NCBI RefSeq assembly: GCF_900176405.1
Contig: NZ_FWXJ01000011.1
Location: 56,660-120,659 of the forward strand
Direction: 5' to 3'
DNA: 64,000 nucleotides
Source: Polynucleobacter kasalickyi
GTDB lineage: Bacteria; Pseudomonadota; Gammaproteobacteria; Burkholderiales; Burkholderiaceae
Below, piece by piece: positions 19,559-29,004 of this stretch. Under the pieces are notes generated by a model. That model was not told the origin of the DNA, searched no databases, and worked only from the letters and a program-made list of their open reading frames with translations. A program made the translations under genes and the position numbers. Each line of letters starts with the position of its first letter. The stretch's first letter is position 1.

Positions 19559-20343
19559 GTTGTCATCGCTCCAATCGTATTTTTTTTACGTTGACCGGGT
19601 GTTAGTTGGTTGATGATGTTGTTTAATAAATAATTAATTAGCACATTCAATAACGCTATCGTAAAGATGTAAGCAAACATATTTGTGGGATGCATGGCTT
19701 GTTGTTCTCGCACAATGGCATAGCCCATTCCATTAGGGCTTCCAATCATCTCGGCAACAACTGCCATAATAATTGATAGTGAAAGACTGATACGTAAGCC
19801 GACTAGGATCGAAGCTTTGGCTGAGGGTAAATAAACTTTATAGATCCTAGAATATTTGTTTAATCGTAAGGAGGAGACGACCTCGTATAGCGAGTTGGGA
19901 ATATTGCGGATACCGCCCATAGTATTGACTAGGACTGGCCAAAGAGCTGGTAGAACGATGACAACCAGTTCCATTTGTAGTGAAAAACCAAACAACAGTA
20001 AACCAATTGGTGCAAAAGCGACTCCAGGCCAAGGTCTTATTACCTCAATACTGGTATAGGTATATTTGTAAAAGGTTTTTGATAAACCAAGAGCGATACC
20101 AATGAAGACCCCTAGGGAGGAGGCTATTGTCCACCCGAGTAAGGCGGCAAAAAGCGTATGGAAAATTTCTTCCCAATATTGTTTTGATACGAGTAGGTCA
20201 AGCCATGAAAAAAAGATGGCAGATGGTGCTGGCAGATTATCAAACTTAATTAGAAATTGGATGACGCCTTCCCAGAGTAATAAAAAAATGAAGACACCTG
20301 CTAGTCCCCTCCCTGATAGGGAGGACTTTTTTAAAAAAGTCAT
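19555..20343 (-). CDS. ABC transporter permease (SsuC/TauC-like), first
   Basis: A 262-aa inner-membrane permease in the same family as its downstream partner. It has a typical N-terminal helix followed by an EAA-like loop (LYEVVSSLRLNKYSRIYKVYLPSAKASILVGLRIS). Its start touches the ATP-binding gene stop at 20343. It diverges enough from the second permease that this is unlikely to be a recent duplication. Confidence 0.9.
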   Translation of the reverse strand: MTFLKKSSLSGRGLAGVFIFLLLWEGVIQFLIKFDNLPAPSAIFFSWLDLLVSKQYWEEIFHTLFAALLGWTIASSLGVFIGIALGLSKTFYKYTYTSIEVIRPWPGVAFAPIGLLLFGFSLQMELVVIVLPALWPVLVNTMGGIRNIPNSLYEVVSSLRLNKYSRIYKVYLPSAKASILVGLRISLSLSIIMAVVAEMIGSPNGMGYAIVREQQAMHPTNMFAYIFTIALLNVLINYLLNNIINQLTPGQRKKNTIGAMTT

Positions 20344-21152
20344 TAATTTACCTTGATGGATTCATGAATGGACTTACGATATTCCAAGAATTCAGGCAGA
20401 CCACGTGTAGTTAGTTGATCACGATGTTGGGATAACGAAATTTCGATTGATTGAGAGATTTCCCCTGGGGGACCCCGCATAATGGATACCTGATCGCCGA
20501 GGTAAATAGCTTCTTCAATATCGTGTGTAATAAAAACAATCGATAGATTTGTTTCATCTCTGAGTTTTAGTAGTTCGTCTTGCATACTTGCTTTCGTCAT
20601 AGCATCTAAGGCCGCGAAAGGTTCGTCCATGAGTAGTACTTTGGGTTTCGTTGCAAGCGCACGTGCTATTTGAAGACGTTGTTGCATGCCACCTGATAGT
20701 TGCCAGGGGTAATCGTGTTCACGCCCCGTTAAATGGACTTGACGAATGGCTTCTTTCACTCTAGCTGCACATTCCTCTGGGTTTAAACGATCTTCAATCG
20801 GTAGAGAGATATTTTTTTCTACGGTACGCCACGGTAGTAATGCATTGGCATAGTCTTGAAAGACAAAGGCCACTTCCGCTGGTGGGGCAGTGACTTCGGT
20901 ATTTTGAAAGAAAACCTGGCCCGTACTTTTATTGGTTAACCCCCCCAATATTCGCAAAAGAGAGGTCTTGCCACACCCAGAGGCACCGACAATCGTATAA
21001 ATTTTTCCAGCTTCAATCGTTAAATTAATATTTTTTAAGATGGAACGCTTTTCATTTGATTTACCAACTGGTAGCTCTAGAAAAAGCTCATTTATTTCAT
21101 AAATTAGATTCACTGCAGGCTTAATTTTTAAATACGATTTTATTGGGATCAA
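20343..21152 (-). CDS. ABC transporter ATP-binding protein (SsuB/TauB-like)
   Basis: A 269-aa nucleotide-binding subunit. It has a Walker A (GASGCGKTS), Q-loop (VFQDYANALLPW), signature (LSGGMQQRLQIARALA), Walker B (VLLMDEPFAALD) and the switch histidine (ITHDIEEA). The TTG start at 21152 overlaps the binding-protein gene. An in-frame GTG at 21111-21113 is an alternative that avoids the overlap. It powers import through the two permeases. Confidence 0.93.
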   Translation of the reverse strand: MIPIKSYLKIKPAVNLIYEINELFLELPVGKSNEKRSILKNINLTIEAGKIYTIVGASGCGKTSLLRILGGLTNKSTGQVFFQNTEVTAPPAEVAFVFQDYANALLPWRTVEKNISLPIEDRLNPEECAARVKEAIRQVHLTGREHDYPWQLSGGMQQRLQIARALATKPKVLLMDEPFAALDAMTKASMQDELLKLRDETNLSIVFITHDIEEAIYLGDQVSIMRGPPGEISQSIEISLSQHRDQLTTRGLPEFLEYRKSIHESIKVN

Positions 21153-22098
21153 CTGGTAAATTTAATGCGCCGATGTCACGCAAAGCCTTAACCCAAACTT
21201 CAATTTGAGAAGACTTGATGGAGGCATCGTAATAAGGCAATGGAATCTTTTCCGTAACGGCAGGTGGTAAGTTGGTATATTTTCCTAAAATTGCTCTTGA
21301 TTCAGCGGAGTTCTTTTCAATGAACTCTTTAGCCTCAGCAATCGATTGGCTCCACTTCATCACTGCTTCTTTATTGTTTTTAGCCCAAGTACCGTTTGCA
21401 ATCCACATCACGAACAGGGTTGGATCATCAACCGATAACAAAGGGTCGCCGAGCGTCATAAATTCCGGTTGGCTTAAAATTTGACCAACAAAGGGTTGGA
21501 GTAGTTCTAAGGCGTCAACTCGAGAGCCTTTGAGTTGATCCACCATATTCGGGAAGGGGACTTCAACGGCGCGGATTGAATTAGGATCAACACCATTTTT
21601 TTTCAACCAAGTAAGTGTTGCTAAATGCATGATCGACCCGATGGTAGGCGTTGCAATCGTTTTACCTGAGAGATCTTTAATGCTATTAATGCCAGCATTT
21701 TTCTTCACAACAAATTGCATACTCATATGACTTGAGGACTCAACCACGCCTCCTGTGATGGCAACTACATCAATGCCATTGGCTGCCGCTTTAATCAAAT
21801 CAGGTGGGGTGGATGCGGCCACATCAAATTGTTTTCCCATGGTAGGGGGCAGTAAAGAAACATTTTGAATTGGCGTTAAGGTTACATCTAAACCATTGTT
21901 TTTGAAGATTCCTTTCTCTTTTGCTACCCATGCTGGTAACCATGTGGCTACGGGCACATAAGCCGCTCTGATGGGTGTTAAATTTTGAGCAGTTACGCCA
22001 TTTGTCATGGCGAGTATGAGGCAAGAGATAATGCCACAGGATACTGAACGAATAGTTTTAAAGGATAGGGAGGAGTTGCCAATCATTTTTTGTCTCAT
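21121..22098 (-). CDS. ABC transporter substrate-binding protein (SsuA/NMT1 family)
   Basis: A 325-aa periplasmic receptor with a signal peptide (cleavage near VTAQ, about residue 38). The mature start IRAAYVPVATWLPAWVAKEKGIFKNNGLDV is typical of the SsuA/TauA/NMT1-THI5-like family. The pocket segments STPPDLIKAAANGIDVVAI and DLSGKTIATPTIGS are recognisable. The ligand could be a sulfonate, a nitrogen heterocycle or an aromatic acid, and cannot be decided by eye. It is first in a receptor-ATPase-permease-permease-crotonase run. Confidence 0.9.
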   Translation of the reverse strand: MRQKMIGNSSLSFKTIRSVSCGIISCLILAMTNGVTAQNLTPIRAAYVPVATWLPAWVAKEKGIFKNNGLDVTLTPIQNVSLLPPTMGKQFDVAASTPPDLIKAAANGIDVVAITGGVVESSSHMSMQFVVKKNAGINSIKDLSGKTIATPTIGSIMHLATLTWLKKNGVDPNSIRAVEVPFPNMVDQLKGSRVDALELLQPFVGQILSQPEFMTLGDPLLSVDDPTLFVMWIANGTWAKNNKEAVMKWSQSIAEAKEFIEKNSAESRAILGKYTNLPPAVTEKIPLPYYDASIKSSQIEVWVKALRDIGALNLPVDPNKIVFKN

Positions 22099-22283
22099 TC
22101 TTTTTTGTTATGAAAAATTTATCCTCAAACGATATCAGAAATTGAAGTTAATGAATGGAAAAATAGGGGTTATCCACTATTATTTTTAATTAAGGATGAT
22201 AAAAATATCAAAAATTTTAAAAGTTAAAAACTCCTATATTAAGATAGCAAAATAAATCAATAATTAAAAAATTAGGAGACCAA

Positions 22284-22385
22284 ATGTCATTGGCAGCTAT
22301 GCACAAACTAGAACTTATTTTGCAGTGGAAGGCCGAGAATCTCCGTCTCCCACTTTGGCAATTCATTGATGAGCAAGCTAACTAA
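22284..22385 (+). CDS. Possible small protein (33 aa)
   Basis: An ATG preceded by a good Shine-Dalgarno (TAGGAGAC, five-base spacing) opens a 33-residue frame, MSLAAMHKLELILQWKAENL and onward, ending at TAA 22383-22385. It has an amphipathic look and no recognisable family. It occupies part of an otherwise empty 395-bp gap between the importer and the flavin reductase. It could be a leader peptide or a small protein. Support is only the ribosome-binding site and reasonable codon use. Confidence 0.35.
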   Translation: MSLAAMHKLELILQWKAENLRLPLWQFIDEQAN

Positions 22386-22493
22386 TCGACGATGCCTCTT
22401 CAATCTAGTTAATACATCGACTGAAGTAAAAATGTAATTAACCTGTCCTTTCTTAAAAAATCAACAAAATAATTATTCACATCAAGGTTCCAA

Positions 22494-23147
22494 ATGGATT
22501 TTAAAATTAATGAATTATCCCAATACGAAAGATATAAATTTTTATCAGCGTTAGTCATTCCTCGTCCAGTGGCATTTGTAACTACAAAAAATGCCGAGGG
22601 TAAACATAATGCTGCTCCGTTTAGTTTTTTTAATCTTTTCTCCGAAGATCCCGCATTAGTTGTTTTAGGTTTCAGTCATCGTCCCGACGGTAGAAGTAAA
22701 GACACCATCAACAATATTCGAGCAAGTGGACAATTTGTGGTGAACATGATTGATAAAAGTATTATTGGTGCAATGCATATTGCCTCCGCTGATTTTTTAC
22801 CTGAAGAAAGTGAAATTGATTTTGCTGGCATTGATCTCAGTCCTAGTCAAGCGGTTGATGTGATGCGCATCACTGAGTCGCCAGTTAGTTTGGAGTGCAA
22901 AGTTTTTGAAATTAAGGACCTTACTGAAAGAAGAGCCTTGGTATTAGGTGAGGTTTTAGCCATTCATATTAAGGATGAAATTTTTGATCCAATGACTAGA
23001 CGCGTTATCCCGGAGAACTACTCTCCAATTGCACGTCTTTATGGTAATGAATATGCTTGGCTAGGTAAGCGTTATACCAAAGCGATCCCAACACGGGACG
23101 AGATTCGTGAAAAAGGTTTGCAAGCGGGTGATATTCCTGAAGATTGA
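22494..23147 (+). CDS. Flavin reductase family protein (DIM6/NTAB-like)
   Basis: A 217-aa flavoprotein of the FMN-binding split-barrel type. The segments RPVAFVTTKNAEGKHNAAPFSFFNLFSEDPALVVLGF and GQFVVNMID are characteristic. Members reduce flavin for two-component monooxygenases or act directly as oxidoreductases. No monooxygenase partner is adjacent, so its role here is uncertain. It is close to the importer and an amidohydrolase, which suggests a catabolic role by context only. Confidence 0.88.
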   Translation: MDFKINELSQYERYKFLSALVIPRPVAFVTTKNAEGKHNAAPFSFFNLFSEDPALVVLGFSHRPDGRSKDTINNIRASGQFVVNMIDKSIIGAMHIASADFLPEESEIDFAGIDLSPSQAVDVMRITESPVSLECKVFEIKDLTERRALVLGEVLAIHIKDEIFDPMTRRVIPENYSPIARLYGNEYAWLGKRYTKAIPTRDEIREKGLQAGDIPED

Positions 23148-23180
23148 GCCCTGAGAATTTGGTATTTAAACAAAGGATGA

Positions 23181-24065
23181 TTAATCTTTGGCTTTCTGTT
23201 GAGCTAAAACTTGTAAATCATCTTCCCAGGATTTAATTTTTTCTTGCGTTTTTTTCCGCTGGCTTTGATTAAAGAGAGCTGTAGTTTTGGCAAGAATGAT
23301 GCCACTACGGACATCTCTTTTTTTCTCAAATTCTTTTTGTTCTGGAGTAGTGCCAAATTCAATATCATTGAAAAGTTGGGTCAGGATCGCTTTTGTTTGC
23401 ACAATAGATGGTTGCTCTGAACTAATTTTTCTTAAACTATTTAAGATTAATTGTTGTTTGTAGAGCCTCGCTTCATAAACCAGTTGCATATCCAAAAGAT
23501 TCTCTTTGGCGATTTCTTTGAGTTGTAATTTTTGTGATTTAGAGAGGTCGCCACTAAAAGACTCCGTTCTTTCAATAATTTTTTCGACTCGTTTATTAAG
23601 CCGATCTTCTGGTGAGCCTTTTAGATAATCTGATTGAAATTTCTTATTGAGTTTATTGAAGGTGTTTTCGAGATGTACTAGTTGCTTTGGTTGCAGTGTT
23701 ACAGCTAATTTGGCAAGATCATCTTGTGCTAAATAGATTGACTCTTTTGATAAAAATTTCACTTTTTGAACCACTAAGATTGCGTCTTCTTCACTGATGG
23801 CTTGATCTAGTTTGTGCCTAATCTGTTGGAGTCCTTGACGTGATTTTGGCAGTTCCTCTTGGCGATGTTTCTTGGTTAAAAGAGGTAATGCTTGATCAAA
23901 TATTTTCTCTTGCTCATCGGTTAAGTTAATGTAATCATCAAGCCACCACTTTAAAAGGTAATCCGATTGGTTATAGGCTAATTGAATGGAGCTGCAAGAG
24001 CTTAATACAAATCCTACCCATATTGTTAGGAGAAGAAGGAGTAAGCGATCTTTTAAGGTTGTCAT
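23181..24065 (-). CDS. DUF6279 family lipoprotein
   Basis: A 294-aa predicted lipoprotein with a signal peptide and lipobox (VLSSCSS) near residue 24, followed by the family hallmark IQLAYNQSDYLLKWWLDDYINLTDEQEKIF. The rest is long, charged and helical. The function of the family is unknown. It is transcribed alone and divergently from the amidohydrolase gene. Confidence 0.82.
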   Translation of the reverse strand: MTTLKDRLLLLLLTIWVGFVLSSCSSIQLAYNQSDYLLKWWLDDYINLTDEQEKIFDQALPLLTKKHRQEELPKSRQGLQQIRHKLDQAISEEDAILVVQKVKFLSKESIYLAQDDLAKLAVTLQPKQLVHLENTFNKLNKKFQSDYLKGSPEDRLNKRVEKIIERTESFSGDLSKSQKLQLKEIAKENLLDMQLVYEARLYKQQLILNSLRKISSEQPSIVQTKAILTQLFNDIEFGTTPEQKEFEKKRDVRSGIILAKTTALFNQSQRKKTQEKIKSWEDDLQVLAQQKAKD

Positions 24066-24194
24066 TGAAAATTTGGTAGATTAAACATTTCTTTGAATTT
24101 AGTATTTACGAACATGTTACTCTAGATAAAAATAAATAAAATTTTCAGAGACTTTTAAATTGTGTATCCATTTCACTCATGATAGGAGAAGAAC

Positions 24195-25289
24195 ATGTCA
24201 ACTAGACGTCATTTTTTAAAACAAAGTAGCGCAATCCTTGGTGGGCTTAGTTTTTGTTCTTGTCATTTACTGAGTAACGTTAATGCACAAAATCTTCCGG
24301 TTAAACGTCCACCAATAGTGATAGCTGGTAAGAAAATTAAAGCAATTGATATCCATGCCCATTGTTATTTTCAAGAGGCCATTGATTTGATGGGGCCAGA
24401 GGGTAAGAATGTATTAGCACCCACTCGAGGTCAAACCAAAAATTTCATTAATGTTTCTGAGCGCGTAAGTAACATGCAAGCGCAGGGCATCGATATGCAA
24501 GTGTTAAGTATTAATCCTTATTGGTATAAAAAAGATCGCGAAACTACTGAGGCCATTTGCCAGATCAATAATCTCAATATGTCTAAACTCTGTGGTGAGA
24601 ATCCTGATCATTTTGCTGGCTTTGCATCCATTGCCATGCAATTCCCTGATTTGGCGGTAAAGCAGTTAGAAGAAGCCGTTAAAAAATATCATTTAGTTGG
24701 GGCAGCAATCGGTGGCAGCGTGAACGGTGATGATTTTTCAAATCCTAAGTATCATCCCGTATTTGCTAAAGCCCAAGAGTTAAATGTTGCTTTATTTATT
24801 CATCCACAAAGTACCCCTCAATTAGCTTCTAGATTTAAAGGCAATGGTTGGCTCTCTAATTTAATTGGTAATCCACTTGACACCACAATTGCCTTACAAC
24901 ATTTGATTTTTGATGGAACTTTAGACAAGTTCCCAAATATTAAAATTATTGCTGCCCATGGTGGAGGGTATTTACCCTCCTACGCACCACGTTCAGATCA
25001 TAGTTGTTTGGTATCTCCGACGATGTGTGATCCGAATATTGTGTTGAAGAAAAAACCAACTGAGTATTTGAATCAACTATATTTTGACTCTTTGGTGTTT
25101 ACCTCTGAGGCCCTAAGACACTTGAAAGCGCAAGTGGGAGCAAGTCAAATTATGATTGGGTCGGATCATCCGATTCCGTGGTCTGAAGAGCCGGTGAATC
25201 ATATTATGGAAACCCCCGATCTTTCTGACGATGAGCGGATTGCAATTCTTAGTGCAAACGCGGTACGAGTTTTAGGATTAAAAATTTGA
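24195..25289 (+). CDS. Exported amidohydrolase family protein (ACMSD-like)
   Basis: A 364-aa amidohydrolase_2 (PF04909) protein. The N-terminus MSTRRHFLKQSSAILGG has a twin-arginine signal (RRHFLK), and the hydrophobic stretch ends near VNAQ, so export by Tat is predicted. Metal ligands fit the family: DIHAHCYF near residue 55, FIHPQ near residue 200, AAHGGG near residue 257 and GSDHPIPW near residue 335. Relatives include aminocarboxymuconate-semialdehyde decarboxylase and gamma-resorcylate decarboxylase. The substrate is not known. Confidence 0.9.
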   Translation: MSTRRHFLKQSSAILGGLSFCSCHLLSNVNAQNLPVKRPPIVIAGKKIKAIDIHAHCYFQEAIDLMGPEGKNVLAPTRGQTKNFINVSERVSNMQAQGIDMQVLSINPYWYKKDRETTEAICQINNLNMSKLCGENPDHFAGFASIAMQFPDLAVKQLEEAVKKYHLVGAAIGGSVNGDDFSNPKYHPVFAKAQELNVALFIHPQSTPQLASRFKGNGWLSNLIGNPLDTTIALQHLIFDGTLDKFPNIKIIAAHGGGYLPSYAPRSDHSCLVSPTMCDPNIVLKKKPTEYLNQLYFDSLVFTSEALRHLKAQVGASQIMIGSDHPIPWSEEPVNHIMETPDLSDDERIAILSANAVRVLGLKI

Positions 25290-25360
25290 AACGAAGTGCA
25301 GCGCGGATCCTAAAGCTGCGCTGGGCTAGATGGACTCACTGCAGTGGTGGCAAGTGTTAC

Positions 25361-26239
25361 CTAGTTTTGCGCAAGGTCAGTGGCTTCCAAACGAATGATA
25401 TTTGTTTCATTCGTTTGAGGTTTAACTTTCCATCCTTGAAAGTACAACTCAATTTTTTCTAAGTCGGAGCTGACAATCGTGAATGGAGCCTGTCCAAAAA
25501 TAGTTTTGGATTGACCAGCTTCCAGGTTGAAGGTGGTCATTTTATTTTGGCTATCAATTACGCAGATGGTTTGTGTTTCTTTACTCATCATGTAGACCAT
25601 CTCCCCTGATTTACTTGGGTTGGCCGTGCGATAGGTCATTGCGTTTTGTTTTTCATAAGCACATGGATTGGCAGCGGTAACTGTCGATACTTTTTGTGCT
25701 TCTATTGGCTCCTGAGAGGTGAGCATAGTGGTCTCAATTTTTTCAATCGAGAGATTGTCGTTGCTTGGGATAGGTTCAATAACGATTGGATAGTCTGAAC
25801 CCACCAGTTGTCTTACATAGAGATTGGTTGACTCATTAAAAAACATCATGCTACCAACAGCAATGATCAGGATACTGAACGCTAGAGTATGAAGGCCAAA
25901 AGCGGATTTTTTTTCTTGCTTTGATTTGGTCAATAGCTCAATACTTAACGGCGCTTGATTATTTGTTGGTAAAGGTGTTTCAACCTCATCTTTATTTTCG
26001 GGAAGCTCAATCAGATAATCATTCTCTTTCAAGCCTAAAGCAGCCCCCACTTTTTTTGCAACTTGTATTTTGTGAGATGGTGTAAAAAATATAGTGGCTT
26101 GATTGTTTTCTAATTGGGCAATGTGTTGATGCGATAGGCAAACCTTTAATCCTAACTCTTTGAGAGTTAGACCTTTGGCCTCTCTGGCAAATCTCAATTG
26201 ATCGCCATCTACATCAATATTTGGAAATTGCTTTGTCAT
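25361..26239 (-). CDS. RodZ-like membrane protein with N-terminal HTH
   Basis: A 292-aa protein with three parts: a cytoplasmic helix-turn-helix (about residues 12-75), one membrane helix near residues 118-136, and a periplasmic C-terminal domain. The C-terminal domain contains ICVIDSQNKMTTFNLEAGQSKTIFG, resembling the DUF4115 domain of RodZ. RodZ links MreB to cell-wall synthesis. This copy has no ispG-type neighbour, the usual rodZ setting, so it may be a paralogue or a relocated gene. Confidence 0.75.
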   Translation of the reverse strand: MTKQFPNIDVDGDQLRFAREAKGLTLKELGLKVCLSHQHIAQLENNQATIFFTPSHKIQVAKKVGAALGLKENDYLIELPENKDEVETPLPTNNQAPLSIELLTKSKQEKKSAFGLHTLAFSILIIAVGSMMFFNESTNLYVRQLVGSDYPIVIEPIPSNDNLSIEKIETTMLTSQEPIEAQKVSTVTAANPCAYEKQNAMTYRTANPSKSGEMVYMMSKETQTICVIDSQNKMTTFNLEAGQSKTIFGQAPFTIVSSDLEKIELYFQGWKVKPQTNETNIIRLEATDLAQN

Positions 26240-26489
26240 TTTTATATTCTAGGGGAGTTTGATGACAAAAAAGCGACGGAATAATAAATATTTGATTAAT
26301 AATCATCATCTTAGTGCTTAGGAGTGCAAAAGATGGTGAATAAAATCAAAAATAAACAGTCTTCCTCATGCTTTTCCCCAATAGACTTACTTGAGTTTTT
26401 CTATTAAAACTTTAAAAGTACTATTGGTGCTTAGTGAATTTTTAATAAAAAATCTATTAAGGTCAGGTGTAATTCAATAATAACTATAT

Positions 26490-27968
26490 ATGAGACGATT
26501 TCAATTATTAATCAATGGAGAGTGGGTCAATCCAATTGGCGATGCTTGGATTGAAAGTAAAAATCCATTTAACGGAGAAGTTTGGGCTGAGATTCCAAGG
26601 TGTACGGCCAATGATGTTGATAAGGCCGTAAATGCAGCTCATGTTGCTCTGACTAAAGGTGCCTGGGCAGAGATGACTGCTAGTCAAAGAGGGATGCTCT
26701 TGCATCGGCTTGGGACGTTGATTGCTCGTGATGCTACAAAGTTGGCAGAGATCGAAGTTCAAGACAATGGTAAGTTATTTGCTGAAATGTCTGCGCAATT
26801 AAATTACATTCCTCAGTGGTATTACTATTATGGAGGCTTGGCCGATAAAATTCAGGGCAGTACATTGCCATTGGATAAAAAAGGATATTTTTGTTTTACA
26901 CGTAATGAACCTATTGGGGTTGTCGCAGCCATAACACCCTGGAATTCTCCATTACTTTTAGCCGCATGGAAAATTGCACCAGCCTTGGCTGCAGGTTGTA
27001 CGATTGTTATAAAGCCCTCTGAATTTACTTCCGTTTCTACTCTCGAGTTTGCTAGACTATTTGAAGAAGCAGGATTCCCCCCAGGGGTCATCAATGTGAT
27101 TACAGGGTTTGGTTCCGAGGTTGGCTCTGCGCTCGTTGAACACCCCTTGGTCAGCAAGATCACTTTTACTGGCTCTGATACAACGGGCAAACTCATTAAT
27201 CAACAAGCAGCTGCTCATTTAAAGCATACCTCCATGGAGTTAGGGGGCAAATCGCCTAATATTATTTTTGAGGATGCTGACATTAAACAGGCTATTTACG
27301 GAGCTGTATCTGGCATTTTTGCTGCCAGTGGACAAACTTGTATTGCCGGTTCAAGGTTATTGGTACAAGAAAGTGTTTACGATGAAGTGGTAGACAAATT
27401 ACTAGAGATTGCGCGAACAGCAAAAATGGGTAATCCGATGGACTCGACCACTCAGGTTGGTCCAGTGACTACTTTGCCACAATATCAAAAAGTCCTCGAT
27501 TACATTGAAATTGCCAAGAAAGATGGGGCAACTTTATTGCTTGGAGGTTTACCTGGCAGGGCTCCTGGCTGTGAAAAAGGCTGGTTTGTTGAGCCAACTA
27601 TTTTTGGAGATGTTAAAAATCATATGCGAATCGCGCAAGAAGAAGTGTTTGGACCGGTACTATCCATCATCAAGTTCAAGGATGAAGAAGATGCGGTTGC
27701 AATTGCCAATGATGTTCGGTTTGGGTTAGCTGCCGCAGCTTGGACTAAGGATATTGGTAGGGCGCTTCGTATGTCTGAAAAATTGAAGGCTGGAACGGTA
27801 TGGATCAATACTTACCGAGCTATCAGCTATATGGCACCATTTGGTGGCTATAAAGATTCCGGGTTGGGCCGTGAAAATGGTCAGGATGCCATCAAGGAAT
27901 ATCTCCAAGTCAAGAGCGTTTGGATTAATAGTGGGGCAGTGAGTGGGAATCCTTTTGTAATGCGGTGA
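26490..27968 (+). CDS. NAD(P)-dependent aldehyde dehydrogenase
   Basis: A 492-aa aldehyde dehydrogenase with oxyanion Asn in TPWNSPLLLAAWK, cofactor loop FTGSDTTGK, general base in MELGGKSPNIIFEDAD and catalytic cysteine in SGQTCIAGSRLL. The N-terminal INGEWVNPIGDAWIESKNPFNGE is ordinary for the family. Its target aldehyde is unknown. It leads a same-strand run with a D-2-hydroxyacid dehydrogenase and a Bug receptor. Confidence 0.92.
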   Translation: MRRFQLLINGEWVNPIGDAWIESKNPFNGEVWAEIPRCTANDVDKAVNAAHVALTKGAWAEMTASQRGMLLHRLGTLIARDATKLAEIEVQDNGKLFAEMSAQLNYIPQWYYYYGGLADKIQGSTLPLDKKGYFCFTRNEPIGVVAAITPWNSPLLLAAWKIAPALAAGCTIVIKPSEFTSVSTLEFARLFEEAGFPPGVINVITGFGSEVGSALVEHPLVSKITFTGSDTTGKLINQQAAAHLKHTSMELGGKSPNIIFEDADIKQAIYGAVSGIFAASGQTCIAGSRLLVQESVYDEVVDKLLEIARTAKMGNPMDSTTQVGPVTTLPQYQKVLDYIEIAKKDGATLLLGGLPGRAPGCEKGWFVEPTIFGDVKNHMRIAQEEVFGPVLSIIKFKDEEDAVAIANDVRFGLAAAAWTKDIGRALRMSEKLKAGTVWINTYRAISYMAPFGGYKDSGLGRENGQDAIKEYLQVKSVWINSGAVSGNPFVMR

Positions 27969-28027
27969 GCGCTCGTTTAATAATAGATTTTTTTTAAATT
28001 GTTTTTGAAAGATATTGGATTAATTTT

Positions 28028-28999
28028 ATGAATATAGTCATTGCTGATGATTATCAGAATTGTGTAAAAGATTTAAATTGCTATGCGACGTTATCTGAGC
28101 ATCAAGTGCAAGTGTATGTAGAGCCGGTTCAGCATCGTGATGAGTTAATTGATCGACTGAAGGATGCCGATATTTTGGTCATTATTCGGGAACGTATTTC
28201 GATTGATGAAGAATTATTAAGGCAACTACCTAAACTACGATTAATTTCTTTGGTGGGGCGACATAGTAAAACGATTGATTATGCTGCTTGCACGAAATAT
28301 GGTGTTGCTGTGACGCATGGTATTTCTTCTTCACCAGAAGCACCAGCTGAATTAACTTTGGCGCTGATGCTTGCTGTAAGGAGAAATGTGGTACTTGAGG
28401 CAACCAGAATGAAAGAAGGTAAATTCCCTATCACCCTGTCCCACAGGCTTGCTGGTTCGACTTTAAGTATTTATGGATTAGGCGTTATTGGTCAGATTGT
28501 GGCAAAAGCTGCGCAGGCAATGGGTATGCAAATTCTAGTTTGGGGTCGAGAGGCTTCTTTAAATAAGGCAAAAGAACTTGGATATGAGATTGCACAGAGT
28601 AAAGCAGATTTATTTACACGAGCGGATGTATTAAGCCTACATTTACGCTACAACAAAGACACAGCTAATTCAGTGTCCTATGCTGATCTTAGTTTGATGA
28701 AGCCAACGGCATTGTTTATTAATACTGCAAGGGCGGAGTTGGTAGAAGAGGGCGCTCTAGAGAAAGCTCTACGACAGGGTCAGCCAGGTTTTGCAGGTGT
28801 TGATGTTTATGAGAATGAACCAATTCTGGATGGTAATCACCCTTTTTTATCAATGGAAAACGTCGTTTGTATGCCGCATTTAGGCTGGGCGGACATTGAT
28901 ACCTTCGAACTTTATTTTGGAGAAGCATTCGAGCAAGTAGTACGTTATCTTAACAAAGAGAGTTTACGTTTAATTAATCCTGAAGTCATTTTGAGGTAG
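28028..28999 (+). CDS. D-isomer-specific 2-hydroxyacid dehydrogenase family protein
   Basis: A 323-aa NAD-dependent dehydrogenase. The Rossmann loop is YGLGVIGQIVAKAAQ near residue 155, and the catalytic triad is visible as Arg in NTARAELVEEGAL, Glu in VDVYENEPI and His in MPHLGWAD. It would interconvert a 2-hydroxy and a 2-oxo acid in the cytoplasm. It is 60 bp after the aldehyde dehydrogenase and 5 bp before the Bug receptor gene. Confidence 0.9.
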   Translation: MNIVIADDYQNCVKDLNCYATLSEHQVQVYVEPVQHRDELIDRLKDADILVIIRERISIDEELLRQLPKLRLISLVGRHSKTIDYAACTKYGVAVTHGISSSPEAPAELTLALMLAVRRNVVLEATRMKEGKFPITLSHRLAGSTLSIYGLGVIGQIVAKAAQAMGMQILVWGREASLNKAKELGYEIAQSKADLFTRADVLSLHLRYNKDTANSVSYADLSLMKPTALFINTARAELVEEGALEKALRQGQPGFAGVDVYENEPILDGNHPFLSMENVVCMPHLGWADIDTFELYFGEAFEQVVRYLNKESLRLINPEVILR

Positions 29000-29004
29000 C
29001 TTAC

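Noticed and set aside
25301..25330. CAGCGC / GCGCTG hairpin after the amidohydrolase gene
   Set aside because: The stem is only six base pairs with a long loop and no T-run follows.
26852..27196. 114-codon minus-strand frame inside the second aldehyde dehydrogenase
   Set aside because: It is antisense to a conserved catalytic region, with no start signal or family.
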